Source of the DNA: Staphylococcus equorum
Lineage (GTDB): Bacteria; Bacillota; Bacilli; Staphylococcales; Staphylococcaceae
Length of the DNA: 64,000 bases
NCBI RefSeq assembly: GCF_029024965.1
Contig: NZ_CP118982.1
Location: 2,634,220 to 2,698,219 of the forward strand
Direction of reading: 5' to 3'
The notes under the pieces: model-generated
The model's input: the letters and a program-made list of their open reading frames with translations, nothing else
Database searches by the model: none
Told to the model about the DNA's origin: nothing
Shown here: positions 44,207-53,161 of the stretch, one piece after another
Position numbering within the stretch: the stretch's first letter is position 1
How the letters are laid out: every line of letters starts with the position of its first letter
Position numbers and translations under genes: made by a program

Positions 44207-45628
44207 CTATTTCTGCTGACCATTCATCTTAATGGCATAAAATAAATAATATACAATACCAATAATAAACCAAATCAATGTATAGAATTTAGCTTGTCCG
44301 CTTAATCCCCAAAACACTGCAAATACACAGATAAAAATAAATATCGGCATAACAGGATAAAATGGTAATTTAAATGCTGGTTCTGGTAAATCTTTACCTT
44401 CTCTTTTGCGTAATGCATAAATTCCAATTGTCACAAACATGAATGCGACGAGCGCACCTGCCGAAATCAATTCCGCTAAAAATCCAAATGGAAATACAGA
44501 TCCGATAACGACTGCGACAATTGTTAATATGACTAAAGAACGGTTAGGTTGATTCTTGGTATTTAACTTGCCTATCCAAGCCGGAAGAATGCCATCACGG
44601 CCAAATGAATAAAGCAAACGTGAACCCGCAAGCATCATACCAATAAGTGCCGTAAACATACCTATAACTGAGACAGCCTGTACGATAACAGCAACTGTGC
44701 CGTATCCACTCATACGTAATGCCCAACCTACTGGTTCTGCGTTATCTTTGTATGCTGAGTAATCAAACATACCTACTAACACGAGTGATACAGCAACAAA
44801 TAATCCAACTGCAATAAGTAGTGACCCTAAGATACCTCGAGGCATTGTTTTCTGTGGGTTAATTGCTTCTCCGGAATTGGCTGCAATAGAATCAAAACCG
44901 ATATAAGCAATGAAAATAACTGAACTCCCTGCGTATATACCTTGCCAACCACCAAAGGCACCTGCTGCTGTTTCTTTATATTCAGGAATAAACGGTATGT
45001 AGTTTCCAAGATTAATAACAGATAAACCTACAATAAGAAATAAGAAAATCGCTAATATTTTTAACACAACAAGTATATTTTGTACGCGTGCTGTTTCTGA
45101 TGCACCTCTCGCTAACAAGAGTGCTGTGATAATAATTACAATTGCTGCAATAATATCCATTATGCCACCGTTAGTTCCAAGTGAATTGGATAAAGCGTTT
45201 GGCAATGATATATCGAAGGGGTCTAAAAGCCCTCTTAAATTGGCTGAAAAGCCTGACGCTACAAAAGAAACTGCAATAATATACTCTGCTATGAGCGCCC
45301 ACCCTACTATCCAACCAAAAAACTCGCCGAATAATATACTAATCCAAGTATAAGCCGAACCTGCAAATGGCATCACTGAAGCCATCTCTGCATATACGAA
45401 AGCTATGAGTGCCGCTACTATAGCTGATACTAAAAATGACAGTGTTACAGCAGGTCCTGTATGATCTGCAGCAACAACACCTGGTAGTGTGAAAATAGCA
45501 GTCGATACAATCGTTCCGACACCTAATGCTAAAAAGTCTCTCACACGAAGTGTACGTTCTAAATTTGAATCTTTATTTTGATAACGGGATAAATCTTCTT
45601 TCCGAAATACTCTTTTAATGATACTCAT
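44207..45628 (-). CDS. Amino acid permease (APC superfamily, YfnA-like)
   Basis: The product is a 473-residue protein with about 12-13 membrane helices. The start LERTLRVRDFLALGVGTIVS, the substrate-site motif around IFTLPGVVAADHTGPAV and AYIGFDSIAANSGEAINP place it in the cationic/neutral amino acid transporter group related to B. subtilis YfnA. The substrate is not determined. It is monocistronic on the minus strand; its leader (45629-45820) shows no riboswitch that I recognise. Confidence 0.85.
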   Translation of the reverse strand: MSIIKRVFRKEDLSRYQNKDSNLERTLRVRDFLALGVGTIVSTAIFTLPGVVAADHTGPAVTLSFLVSAIVAALIAFVYAEMASVMPFAGSAYTWISILFGEFFGWIVGWALIAEYIIAVSFVASGFSANLRGLLDPFDISLPNALSNSLGTNGGIMDIIAAIVIIITALLLARGASETARVQNILVVLKILAIFLFLIVGLSVINLGNYIPFIPEYKETAAGAFGGWQGIYAGSSVIFIAYIGFDSIAANSGEAINPQKTMPRGILGSLLIAVGLFVAVSLVLVGMFDYSAYKDNAEPVGWALRMSGYGTVAVIVQAVSVIGMFTALIGMMLAGSRLLYSFGRDGILPAWIGKLNTKNQPNRSLVILTIVAVVIGSVFPFGFLAELISAGALVAFMFVTIGIYALRKREGKDLPEPAFKLPFYPVMPIFIFICVFAVFWGLSGQAKFYTLIWFIIGIVYYLFYAIKMNGQQK

Positions 45629-45823
45629 TTTGTCTAACTCCTTGTTGTTTTAAAAATAAACATGTTTTTAAGTATAATGATTTTCTAATACAATGTACAT
45701 GTTGTTTTAAGAAGAAATTAAATAAATTGAGAATGATATTCGTTTTAATTTGTATAATTGAGGAAATATTTGAAGATAAAGTGACAAACTCAAACATATG
45801 ATAAAAGCGTCGACTTTCTATTA

Positions 45824-45829
45824 TATAAT
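45824..45829 (+). promoter_or_regulatory. Promoter -10 of toxin locus 2
   Basis: TATAAT lies 57 bases before the toxin start. No clear -35 was found. The transcript leader begins with the block GCCTATCTCTCAGGCGTCAA shared with locus 1. Confidence 0.6.
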
Positions 45830-45885
45830 ATGGATGTCGCCTATCTCTCAGGCGTCAATTTAGACGTTGAGAGGAGATGAGCTGA

Positions 45886-45984
45886 ATGGGCATATTTTTT
45901 ATAAATGTCTTAGCCACAATCATCAGTGGTTGCATCATTGCCATGTTTACGCAATGGCTTCGTAATCGTGGCGAAAAACAATAG
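45886..45984 (+). CDS. Type I toxin, Fst family (locus 2), 32 residues
   Basis: The peptide MGIFFINVLATIISGCIIAM is followed by FTQWLRNRGEKQ. It is a single membrane helix with the Fst/SprA1 hallmark ISGC..A..F..WL and a charged tail. GAGGAGATG lies just upstream, and the leader can form the stem CTCTCAGGCGTC with GACGTTGAGAG, hiding the ribosome binding site. The antitoxin RNA is convergent on the minus strand. The two loci share leader and terminator architecture, but their start regions differ, which should keep the antitoxins specific. Confidence 0.9.
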   Translation: MGIFFINVLATIISGCIIAMFTQWLRNRGEKQ

Positions 45985-46004
45985 GCGATAGCGTAAGCCA
46001 CACC

Positions 46005-46070
46005 ATAAAAAGCCCTCACTATTATAGCGAATAGTGAGGACTTGGTGAACTAAATGGTCATATTTTTTAT
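46005..46070 (-). ncRNA. Antitoxin RNA of the Fst locus 2
   Basis: This is a predicted RNA of about 66 nt on the minus strand. Its promoter has TTGATT (46105-46100) and TATAAT (46082-46077) with 17 bp between them. It ends in the hairpin CCTCACTATT / AATAGTGAGG followed by GCTTTTT. Its 5' end is complementary to the toxin start: plus-strand 46050-46071 repeats 45882-45903 with 20 of 22 identities, spanning the toxin ATG. It should block toxin translation and also pair through the shared hairpin. Confidence 0.82.
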
Positions 46071-46249
46071 ACCTATATTATAATCACATCGATTTAAAAA
46101 ATCAATTGAAAATATGATTATTCATAAAATAGATACCTAGGTTACTTTAAAGTGCGTACTTACATTTCTAATCAATCAACGGTAATATAATTAATATAAA
46201 CATTATTTGAAAATAATTTTAAATCAAAAACAGAAAAGGGAGAACAACT

Positions 46250-47083
46250 ATGCAATATATTGATTTTCATAATGGTAATACTATGCCTCAACTTGGTTTA
46301 GGTGTTTTTAGAGTAGAAAATGATGACACTGCAAAAGATGCAGTGAAGCATGCAATTATTAACGGCTATCGCAGTATTGACGCCGCATTAGTTTACGGAA
46401 ATGAAGAAATGGTGGGCCGTGGTATACAAGAAGGTATGGCTGCAGCCGATATTCGAAGAGAAGATTTGTTTATTACATCAAAACTTTGGTTTGATAGCTT
46501 TGGCAAAGACAATGTAGAACAAGGGTATCAAACTTCTATAGATAACTTAGGTCTAGACTACTTAGATCTTTATCTTATTCATTGGCCGGGTACAGATGAG
46601 TCTGTCATGATTGAAACTTGGAAAGGGATGGAAGCTTTATATGAATCAGGAAAAGTTAAAAATATTGGTGTAAGTAACTTCAATATTGAGCATTTAGAAG
46701 TGTTAAAATCACAAACTTCTATTAAACCTGTCATCAATCAAGTCGAATTTCATCCCTACTTTACACAACAAGAATTAAGAACTTACCTAGATACTGAATC
46801 TATATACATGGAGTCATGGTCTCCACTAATGAACGCGGAGATTTTAACAGATGAAACAATCAATGCGATTGCAGCAGAAATTGGAAAATCTCCAGCACAA
46901 GTTGTTATTAGATGGAATATAGAACATGGTGTCGTAACGATTCCTAAATCAATTACACCTCATAGAATAGAAGAAAACATTAATATCTTTGATTTCTCAT
47001 TAACAGCTAATCAAATGGAACGTATTGATGCATTAAATGAAAATAAGAGAATTGGACCTAATCCATTAGAATTAAATGGTTAA
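46250..47083 (+). CDS. Aldo/keto reductase (YtbE/2,5-diketogluconate reductase type)
   Basis: The product is a 277-residue AKR with all catalytic elements: SIDAALVYGNEEMVGRGIQE (Asp, Tyr), ITSKLWFD (Lys), LYLIHWPG (His) and the NADPH loop TIPKSITPHRIEEN. It reduces aldehydes or ketones, including glyoxal-type compounds, with NADPH. An AAAGGGAG site precedes the ATG. It is monocistronic. It is intact, unlike the other AKR at 22959, which belongs to a different AKR subgroup. Confidence 0.9.
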   Translation: MQYIDFHNGNTMPQLGLGVFRVENDDTAKDAVKHAIINGYRSIDAALVYGNEEMVGRGIQEGMAAADIRREDLFITSKLWFDSFGKDNVEQGYQTSIDNLGLDYLDLYLIHWPGTDESVMIETWKGMEALYESGKVKNIGVSNFNIEHLEVLKSQTSIKPVINQVEFHPYFTQQELRTYLDTESIYMESWSPLMNAEILTDETINAIAAEIGKSPAQVVIRWNIEHGVVTIPKSITPHRIEENINIFDFSLTANQMERIDALNENKRIGPNPLELNG

Positions 47084-47177
47084 CAAAAATACAAATATAT
47101 TATGCTATAACAGAACATAGACAAATCAAATGTGTACAGAACTAAAAAGCTGTACTTTGGGTTAGTATATAATTTTA

Positions 47178-47214
47178 AAGGTTTGTCTCCTATATTTCGT
47201 AGGAGGCAAGCCTT
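47178..47214 (+). terminator. Terminator after the aldo/keto reductase
   Basis: An imperfect 14-bp stem (AAGGTTTGTCTCCT / AGGAGGCAAGCCTT) with a 9-base loop is followed by a short AT tail, 95 bases past the stop codon. Confidence 0.65.
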
Positions 47215-47259
47215 ATATTTTTAATTGATTTGTTCATTGTTATAAAAATGTTAGTGATT

Positions 47260-47392
47260 TAGACCGACTCCTGTGGAGAAAGCATCAGCCGAAGACTACA
47301 CGCTAAAGCTGAGCTGCTGGAAAGCACGCACAAAAAAGTACCACCTAACAATTACACAGTAGCAGTCTGATATCTACTCAGTCTTATGGGAA
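47260..47392. repeat. Staphylococcal intergenic repeat, full copy plus partial second copy
   Basis: The words CGACTCCTGTGGAGAAAGCA, GCCGAAGACTACACGCTAAA and GCTGGAAAGCACGCAC are characteristic of a dispersed intergenic repeat I have seen in staphylococcal genomes. A partial further copy (AGTAGCAGTCTGATATCTAC, then CAGTCTTATGGGAA) follows at about 47359-47392 and resembles 17842-17870. It occupies a gene-free gap of 515 bases (47084-47598). Confidence 0.55.
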
Positions 47393-47440
47393 TAGGAAAA
47401 CGAAATCAAATTTCAACTTTTGATTTCGTTTTCCCGTTCC
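47390..47440. terminator. Long hairpin, terminator of the 98-residue gene
   Basis: A stem with inner arms AAAACGAAATCAAA (47397-47410) and TTTGATTTCGTTTT (47419-47432) is extended outward by GGAA/TTCC. A T run follows on the plus strand. It may end repeat-derived or flanking transcripts. Confidence 0.65.
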
Positions 47441-47598
47441 TTTTTTATGTTCTCATTGATATTTCTCATCATTTTTAACATTATAGACGTACTTTAGACA
47501 GCCTATCATACTAAAAAGGCTACTGATATAGTTCTAATTACTCCCTATCAATAGCCTTCATATGCTCATTTTATTATTCAATTGTATGACTTTAATCA

Positions 47599-47895
47599 CT
47601 ATTTCATGCGGTCCAGTATCTCTTCTTGAATTATTTGCAACGCTTCATTATAATCCGTATTGGTATTTTCTTTTGCATTTACAACTAATAAATCTATAAG
47701 TTCAATGTCACTCTTTTCACGAACTTCATTTTCAAATTGGTGTAAATGCTCTTCTGAAGTTTCCGTGTTTTGCTTTTCTATTTGATAATATTGATCGGCT
47801 CCCAGTCCGCCTTCCTCAATCATCACAGAAATACCGCTAGAACGTGTTTCATTTAATCTTTTGACTTTGATACGTTTATTTTCACGAATAACCAT
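47599..47895 (-). CDS. Hypothetical protein, 98 residues
   Basis: The family is unknown. An excellent GGAGGG site 8 bases before the ATG supports it. The protein is acidic and soluble, beginning MVIRENKRIKVKRLNETRSS and ending in a helical acidic part (NEALQIIQEEILDRMK). A glycine-containing strand, ISVMIEEGGLGADQYYQIEK, suggests a small folded N-terminal domain. There are no neighbours in an operon. Confidence 0.65.
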   Translation of the reverse strand: MVIRENKRIKVKRLNETRSSGISVMIEEGGLGADQYYQIEKQNTETSEEHLHQFENEVREKSDIELIDLLVVNAKENTNTDYNEALQIIQEEILDRMK

Positions 47896-48272
47896 TTGAA
47901 TCCCTCCTACATTATGCGCATTTTACAAATCCTTAATGCCTATAAACTATTTACATATTACTACTGATTGGATTGAATACAAATCGTCTTGGTGTCTTTA
48001 TTTTTATGTATTAAAAACTATATTTACGAATCAAAATATCTAAAAAACTGGACCGCTTCATTTCAAGTTTGATTCGAGTGTAATACCTTAAGTGTAAATA
48101 TACAATGTTTTTGCTCACTTATCTATACCCTAAATTCAAGGTTAATATATATTTCTGATAAATTTTATTATAAGTTTATTGAAATCTATGAACATTGCAA
48201 TATTTTTTAACAAAATGTCCACAAAATTAAACTCTAAAACTCTTTTATAGTACAAAACTAAGTTGTATAATT

Positions 48273-48291
48273 GAAAACGATTATTATTTAC
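48273..48291. promoter_or_regulatory. Fur-box-like site before feoA
   Basis: GAAAACGATTATTATTTAC matches 14 of 19 positions of the Fur consensus and lies 22 bases upstream of the feoA start. The rest of the 417-base gap 47896-48312 is AT-rich without recognised features. Confidence 0.55.
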
Positions 48292-48312
48292 AATTAAGAA
48301 AGAGTGATGACT

Positions 48313-48548
48313 ATGCTAAATATCGAGACAGCGACTTTGGAAAACGTTATAAAATTAAAGAGCTAAACATCAAAAATCAGCATATGTTACAACGTTTAAA
48401 TGCGTTAGGTTTAAATTACGGGACAGATGTGAAAATTAAGCAAAAATGTTTATTTAAAGGACCTTGTATTTTAGAAGTTAATGATCAGTGTTTAAGTATA
48501 CGTGGTTGTGATGCATGTCATATTTTTTTAGAGGAAGCACATGAATAA
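48313..48548 (+). pseudogene. feoA: FeoA, frameshifted
   Basis: ATG 48313 opens MLNIETAT, but this frame stops after 17 codons. From 48336 the next frame reads FGKRYKIKELNIKNQHMLQR and LNALGLNYGTDVKIKQKCLF, then GPCILEVNDQCLSIRG, a complete SH3-like FeoA domain ending at 48548. One base is missing at 48334-48335. FeoA supports ferrous-iron import by FeoB. The end overlaps the feoB start by 8 bases. Confidence 0.85.
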
Positions 48549-50537
48549 TAGCTATTGTATCCTAGGAAATCCTAATGTAGGTAAGACCTCATTATTTAAT
48601 GCGTTAACTGGCACTTACGAATATGTAAGCAACTGGAGCGGTGTTACCGTTGAGAAGAAGGTCGGCCGTCTAAAAGAGAATGCTGGTAGCCTTATAGATT
48701 TACCTGGTATATACGAACTATCACCTATTTCTAAAGATGAAACTGTAGTAACCGACTATTTATTAAACAATGAGTTCTTAGGTATGATTAATATCATAGA
48801 TGCAAGCCAACTCAAACGAAATTTACAATTAACAGTTCAATTAATGGAATTAGGTGCACCCATTATTATCGGCTTAAATATGATAGATGTAGCCACAAAA
48901 CGTGGTATTCGTATTAATCAAACTGCTCTAATGAAAAAATTAAAACTACCTTTATTACCTATCATAGCTAGAAGTGGTAAAGGCACGACTCATTTATTAC
49001 ATTCGCTTAAAGACCATTCATTATCAAAATCTAGACCTTTGAAAATAAATTATGGCGATAAATTAGAAGATACAATATCTCGTATTGAAAAATATTTATC
49101 TGAACATACTTCTTTCGATAAACAGCTTTTCAGATTTATCGCTATACAATTCCTTTTAGATAATCCTAAAATTCATGAATTACTCGATAAAACCGTGTTA
49201 GAAAAAATCATCCCATTACGTGAAACATTATCTGATTTACTAGACTGTTCTATTCGTGAATTAGTACAACGTAAACGTAGCGACTACATAGCTCAATTAT
49301 TAGACGGTGTGATTGAATATCCTGATGAAGAACAACAATATCTTTCTAATCGTATAGATAAATTGCTAACACATAGAATATTAGGTATCCCTATCTTCTT
49401 AGGCATAATGTGGCTCATATTCCACATTACATTTACATGGGTTGGTACACCATTATCTGATCAGCTTGATGAATTTCTTGGTGGTACATTTACCGAAACA
49501 GTTAAGTCAGCCATGGACAACCTTGGTGTTGTAGCTTTCTTACAGGACTTAATTACTGACGGAGTTATCGCAGGTGTTGGGGGTGTATTAGTATTCGTCC
49601 CTCAAATTATCGTACTTTTCTTCTTTATTTCTTTACTCGAAGATTCAGGCTACATGGCACGTATAGCTATATTGATGGATAGAATTATGGAAACCTTTGG
49701 CTTAAGCGGTAAATCCTTTATTCCTATGATTATTGGTTTCGGATGTAACGTGCCTAGTATTATGGCTGCACGTAGTATTGAAAGTGAGAAAGAACGTCTT
49801 ACAACAATTTTAATTGCACCATTTATGTCATGTTCTGCAAGGCTACCTGTATATGCATTATTTGTTGGTGTTTTCTTCGAGCAAAATCAAGCGCTCATTG
49901 TGTTAAGTCTTTATGTACTTGGTATTGTCATCGCATTATTAACAAGTTCTTACTGACTAAAACTGTATTAAAAAATGATGATTCAGTATTTATCGTTGAA
50001 TTACCAACATATCGTTTACCTTCTATCAAAACACTTTGGAGAAGTACCTGGGAAAAAGCAAAAGGATTTGTTAAAAAAGCAGGAACATTCATCTTTGCAG
50101 GTTCAGTCGTTATTTGGCTATTAAATTATACAGGAGCAAGTGGTTTCAATGTAGATGTAAACGACAGCTTTTTACATTCTATCGGAAGTTTCTTTGCAGT
50201 TTTAGTTGCACCGTTAGGATTCGGAACTTGGCAAGCAGGTGCGACACTTATTCCAGGATTCTTAGCTAAAGAAGTCATAGTTAGTTCGATGGCTATTATT
50301 TACGCTTCAGATGAAGACGGATTAGTAAACATCGTTCAAGATCAATTTACGTCATTATCAGCCTATGATGCATTTATGATATTTATCCTATTGTACATCC
50401 CTTGCTTATCGACTGTAGCAACCATTCGCAAGGTAACCTATTCTTTAAAATGGACCATATTCGCAGTAGCCTACCCTTTAATTGCTGCCTATGTACTGAC
50501 ATTCATCTTCTACCAAGTTTGCCAATTTTTTATTTAA
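48541..50537 (+). pseudogene. feoB: Ferrous iron transporter FeoB, frameshifted
   Basis: The first frame carries the GTPase domain (G1 [15 protein letters not shown]3 [11 protein letters not shown]4 [10 protein letters not shown]) and the first core membrane region with [17 protein letters not shown], ending at a stop at 49954-49956. The following frame continues [40 protein letters not shown] and the second core with [16 protein letters not shown], to 50537. A single missing base at 49942-49944 explains the break; restored length is about 665 residues, normal for FeoB. The transporter would lack its C-terminal core if the sequence is right. Confidence 0.88.
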
Positions 50538-50549
50538 GGATGTGATTTT

Positions 50550-50690
50550 ATGTCGATTATCATTAACATCGTTATATTTTCAGCAATTTTTGGCTACACT
50601 ATATTTACATTAACTAAATTTATGAAAAAATCCAAAGAAGGAAAATGCAGTTCATGCGGTTCAAAAAATGGTTGTAATACAAAAGAATAA
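50550..50690 (+). CDS. FeoB-associated Cys-rich membrane protein, 46 residues
   Basis: The protein MSIIINIVIFSAIFGYTIFT has a single N-terminal membrane helix and then a cysteine-rich tail (GKCSSCGSKNGCNTKE) with three cysteines. This matches the short proteins commonly encoded directly after feoB in Firmicutes. It starts 12 bases after feoB ends, with AAGGATG upstream. The cysteines may bind ferrous iron at the cytoplasmic face; this is inferred. Confidence 0.85.
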   Translation: MSIIINIVIFSAIFGYTIFTLTKFMKKSKEGKCSSCGSKNGCNTKE

Positions 50691-50702
50691 CAGTGAACTA
50701 AA

Positions 50703-51023
50703 TTGAAATTACGAATTAAAGAACTTTATATTATAGCTGATGCAATGATTACAGATTATTCATCGACAATATTTGATTACGCTCACTTAAGTAAACCTAT
50801 ATTTTTACTTCAAGAAGATGATAAAAATTATCAAAATGATGTTGGTTTTTACTTTGATATATTTGAATTAGGTGATTTCCCTGAAGTACCATCTGATGAA
50901 AGACAATTAGCAAATCAATTGAAGAACATTAAAAACATCCAATATTCTAAATTGATTAACAGACTTATGACAAAAGATAAGCATGATACCAGCAAAAATA
51001 TATTAAAAGAAGTCTTTTCATGA
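50703..51023 (+). pseudogene. C-terminal fragment of a CDP-glycerol glycerophosphotransferase
   Basis: About 106 codons encode ELYIIADAMITDYSSTIFDY and AHLSKPIFLLQEDDKNY, the conserved active-site end of TagB/TagF teichoic-acid enzymes. Full enzymes exceed 350 residues, and the N-terminal part is missing. Only a TTG without a ribosome binding site opens the frame. It begins 13 bases after the feo-associated gene, so a deletion or rearrangement has brought it here. A strong terminator follows. Confidence 0.8.
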
Positions 51024-51086
51024 ACTTAAAAACCAAAATTAAAATAGTCAGCCTCTGAGCTAACAATGTTTCAAATAAATGAAAAA

Positions 51087-51114
51087 CCCCCCTAAAATTT
51101 AGATTTTAGGGGGG
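51087..51114. terminator. Bidirectional terminator
   Basis: A 12-bp perfect stem (CCCCCCTAAAAT / ATTTTAGGGGGG) with a 4-base loop, between the glycerophosphotransferase fragment and the convergent xylosidase operon. Confidence 0.88.
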
Positions 51115-51212
51115 CTTCAAATTGTGGTTGTATCACATTTATTAAAGATAGAGTACTTTAATTATCTTGTGCGTTTTATCTGTATCATAATGACTTAGTC
51201 CTTTAGATATTC

Positions 51213-53147
51213 TTAAATTTCAGCACGTTTCCAAATTAACACTTTGTTTTCACCAGCTTGTAAACTTTCAATTGGTCCTAACAGTGTAGTATCCGTTCTC
51301 ATATTTTCTACTAAATCAGTATTAATACTGATTGGCATTTCGTTCGGACTTTCAAAGTCTGCATCTACTAGTCTTACTTTAGGTAAAGTATCACTTGATT
51401 GGGTTTCTCCTTTAATTTCAAAAAATGATGGTGGTAATGAAATGTTAAGATATAAACCTTCTGATTCTTCTTCTAAAGATAATGCAGGATTAAAGTTCTC
51501 ATCTATTAAATTATTTTCTTCTTTTTCAAAGTGTTTGGCTTTATTGAAATAAGCATTATTGTTAATAAAAACAGGTTGTTTTATTTTATGATACGCTTGG
51601 TGATCTCCTTCTTCTTGAGAGACCAAATACTTATATTCTTCTAAAGATGTTGTATAACCATTATACAGTTCCGTTCCAATATTATTTACAGCATTTTTCC
51701 CTATAAATATATTATTGTAGAATCTATCGTCTCCTCCATAGACTGGAGCAAATCCAGCGACTAATGTACTATGTGGCACATGATAAGGCGTTGATCTATC
51801 TAGCATCAATCTATGAACCATTTCACCGTTAATAATATTATTAACGTAAGCACCACCTTGTGCATGATTATCTAAAGCGTAATCAGCAGTTAATATATTA
51901 TTATCGACGAGATAAGGTCCGCTTGTCACTTCTACAAAAAGATCCCTTGTATTTTCATTAAATATATTTTTACTAATTCTTGTTCCTTGAGTTTGCCAAT
52001 CAAACCACATACCTAAAGAGCAGTTATGAACGTAATTATTATAAACTTGTGTATCTAAAGCCGCATGTAGTTTAATACCGGCAATTTCATATCCGAAAAA
52101 CGCTCTTCTATTACCAATATTAAAGATGTGGTTATTATATATTTCACTAAAAGCGCACCCTAAATGTCCCACAATAGCATTTTGTCCACAATCGCTAATT
52201 TTATTATTTCTAATAATGTGTGATCCTATTGTTTCTTTATTCCAATCAGCGTTAACAGCACTAAAAACTGTTTCTATTTGGTATTGATAGCCAGGTTTAT
52301 CTTTTCTAATTGAACTAAAGTTTTGTCCGGTAGATATCTCTTTACCAATTGAAACACCACTACACATTGAATCATGTATATAATTATTTTCTACGATCCA
52401 TTTTTTACTCCAATTCGTATCAATCAAACCAGTTTGTTTAGCTGTAGGTGGAGACCATTGTGTTGCAGCATGCGCTAATTCAAAATTACGAATCGTTATA
52501 TAATTAGTATGTGTTTGATTTGGCGAAAATACATGTTCTCTGACGTTTATTTCTATTAATTCTTCATTTGGATTATTGTTTTGAAAATTAGCGTAAATTG
52601 TAGTACTATTTTCATTTACTTCCGCATACCATAAAAATGTCGATAAATCAGCGTAATCAAAATCAACTTCTTTTTCAGTCCAATGATCAAATACTTTTTC
52701 GATTTTTTGTGGATTTTTCAATCTCTCAAAAGTACTTACTTCAAATAGTGCATAACCATTTAAATATACTTGCCCTAAAGTCTGGTTATTATCAACCTCA
52801 AGCCAATCACCAAATAATTTCACTGAAAACGGATTAAATGTTTTGAATAATTGATTAGGCACTTCTACTTTCCATATATTTCCTTCTACAAGATGCCAAT
52901 CGTTTATTTCTTCAGAGCCTTTTATAGTAACTTTTTCATTTTTTGCACTTTCAAATGTAATTCTGCAAGACTCGCTTAATCCTGAATTTATGTCGTTTAT
53001 TTCTTCTCTATATACGCCTTCATGAACGATTACAGTATCCCCTGGTAACGCAAGCGAAGCCGCTTTGTTAATTGTTAATAATGGCTCATCCTCAGACCCT
53101 TTAGCAAAATCTGATCCTGTTTTAGCTACATATAATTTTTTTGACAT
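51213..53147 (-). CDS. GH120-family beta-xylosidase
   Basis: The product is a 644-residue right-handed parallel beta-helix enzyme without a signal peptide, so it acts in the cytoplasm. It follows the GH120 xylosidase XylC of Thermoanaerobacterium throughout, e.g. VAKTGSDFAKGSEDEPLLTI, DTVIVHEGVYREEI and DCGQNAIVGHLG. The catalytic pair is visible as Asp383 in MWFDWQTQGTR and Glu406 in DLFVEVTSGPYL, 23 residues apart as in XylC. It should hydrolyse xylo-oligosaccharides brought in by the adjacent GPH symporter. An AGGAGG-like site (GGAGGTT) precedes it. Confidence 0.9.
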   Translation of the reverse strand: MSKKLYVAKTGSDFAKGSEDEPLLTINKAASLALPGDTVIVHEGVYREEINDINSGLSESCRITFESAKNEKVTIKGSEEINDWHLVEGNIWKVEVPNQLFKTFNPFSVKLFGDWLEVDNNQTLGQVYLNGYALFEVSTFERLKNPQKIEKVFDHWTEKEVDFDYADLSTFLWYAEVNENSTTIYANFQNNNPNEELIEINVREHVFSPNQTHTNYITIRNFELAHAATQWSPPTAKQTGLIDTNWSKKWIVENNYIHDSMCSGVSIGKEISTGQNFSSIRKDKPGYQYQIETVFSAVNADWNKETIGSHIIRNNKISDCGQNAIVGHLGCAFSEIYNNHIFNIGNRRAFFGYEIAGIKLHAALDTQVYNNYVHNCSLGMWFDWQTQGTRISKNIFNENTRDLFVEVTSGPYLVDNNILTADYALDNHAQGGAYVNNIINGEMVHRLMLDRSTPYHVPHSTLVAGFAPVYGGDDRFYNNIFIGKNAVNNIGTELYNGYTTSLEEYKYLVSQEEGDHQAYHKIKQPVFINNNAYFNKAKHFEKEENNLIDENFNPALSLEEESEGLYLNISLPPSFFEIKGETQSSDTLPKVRLVDADFESPNEMPISINTDLVENMRTDTTLLGPIESLQAGENKVLIWKRAEI

Positions 53148-53161
53148 AATATAACCTCCGC

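Noticed and set aside
17842..47392. CRISPR-like array of the repeated intergenic segments
   Set aside because: The copies are few, irregularly spaced, 29 kb apart and without cas genes; they are dispersed repeats.
49830..50537. A separate gene starting at 49830 with Cys-rich N-terminus
   Set aside because: The first 40 codons are an out-of-frame reading of feoB; only the part from about 49944 is real and belongs to the frameshifted feoB.
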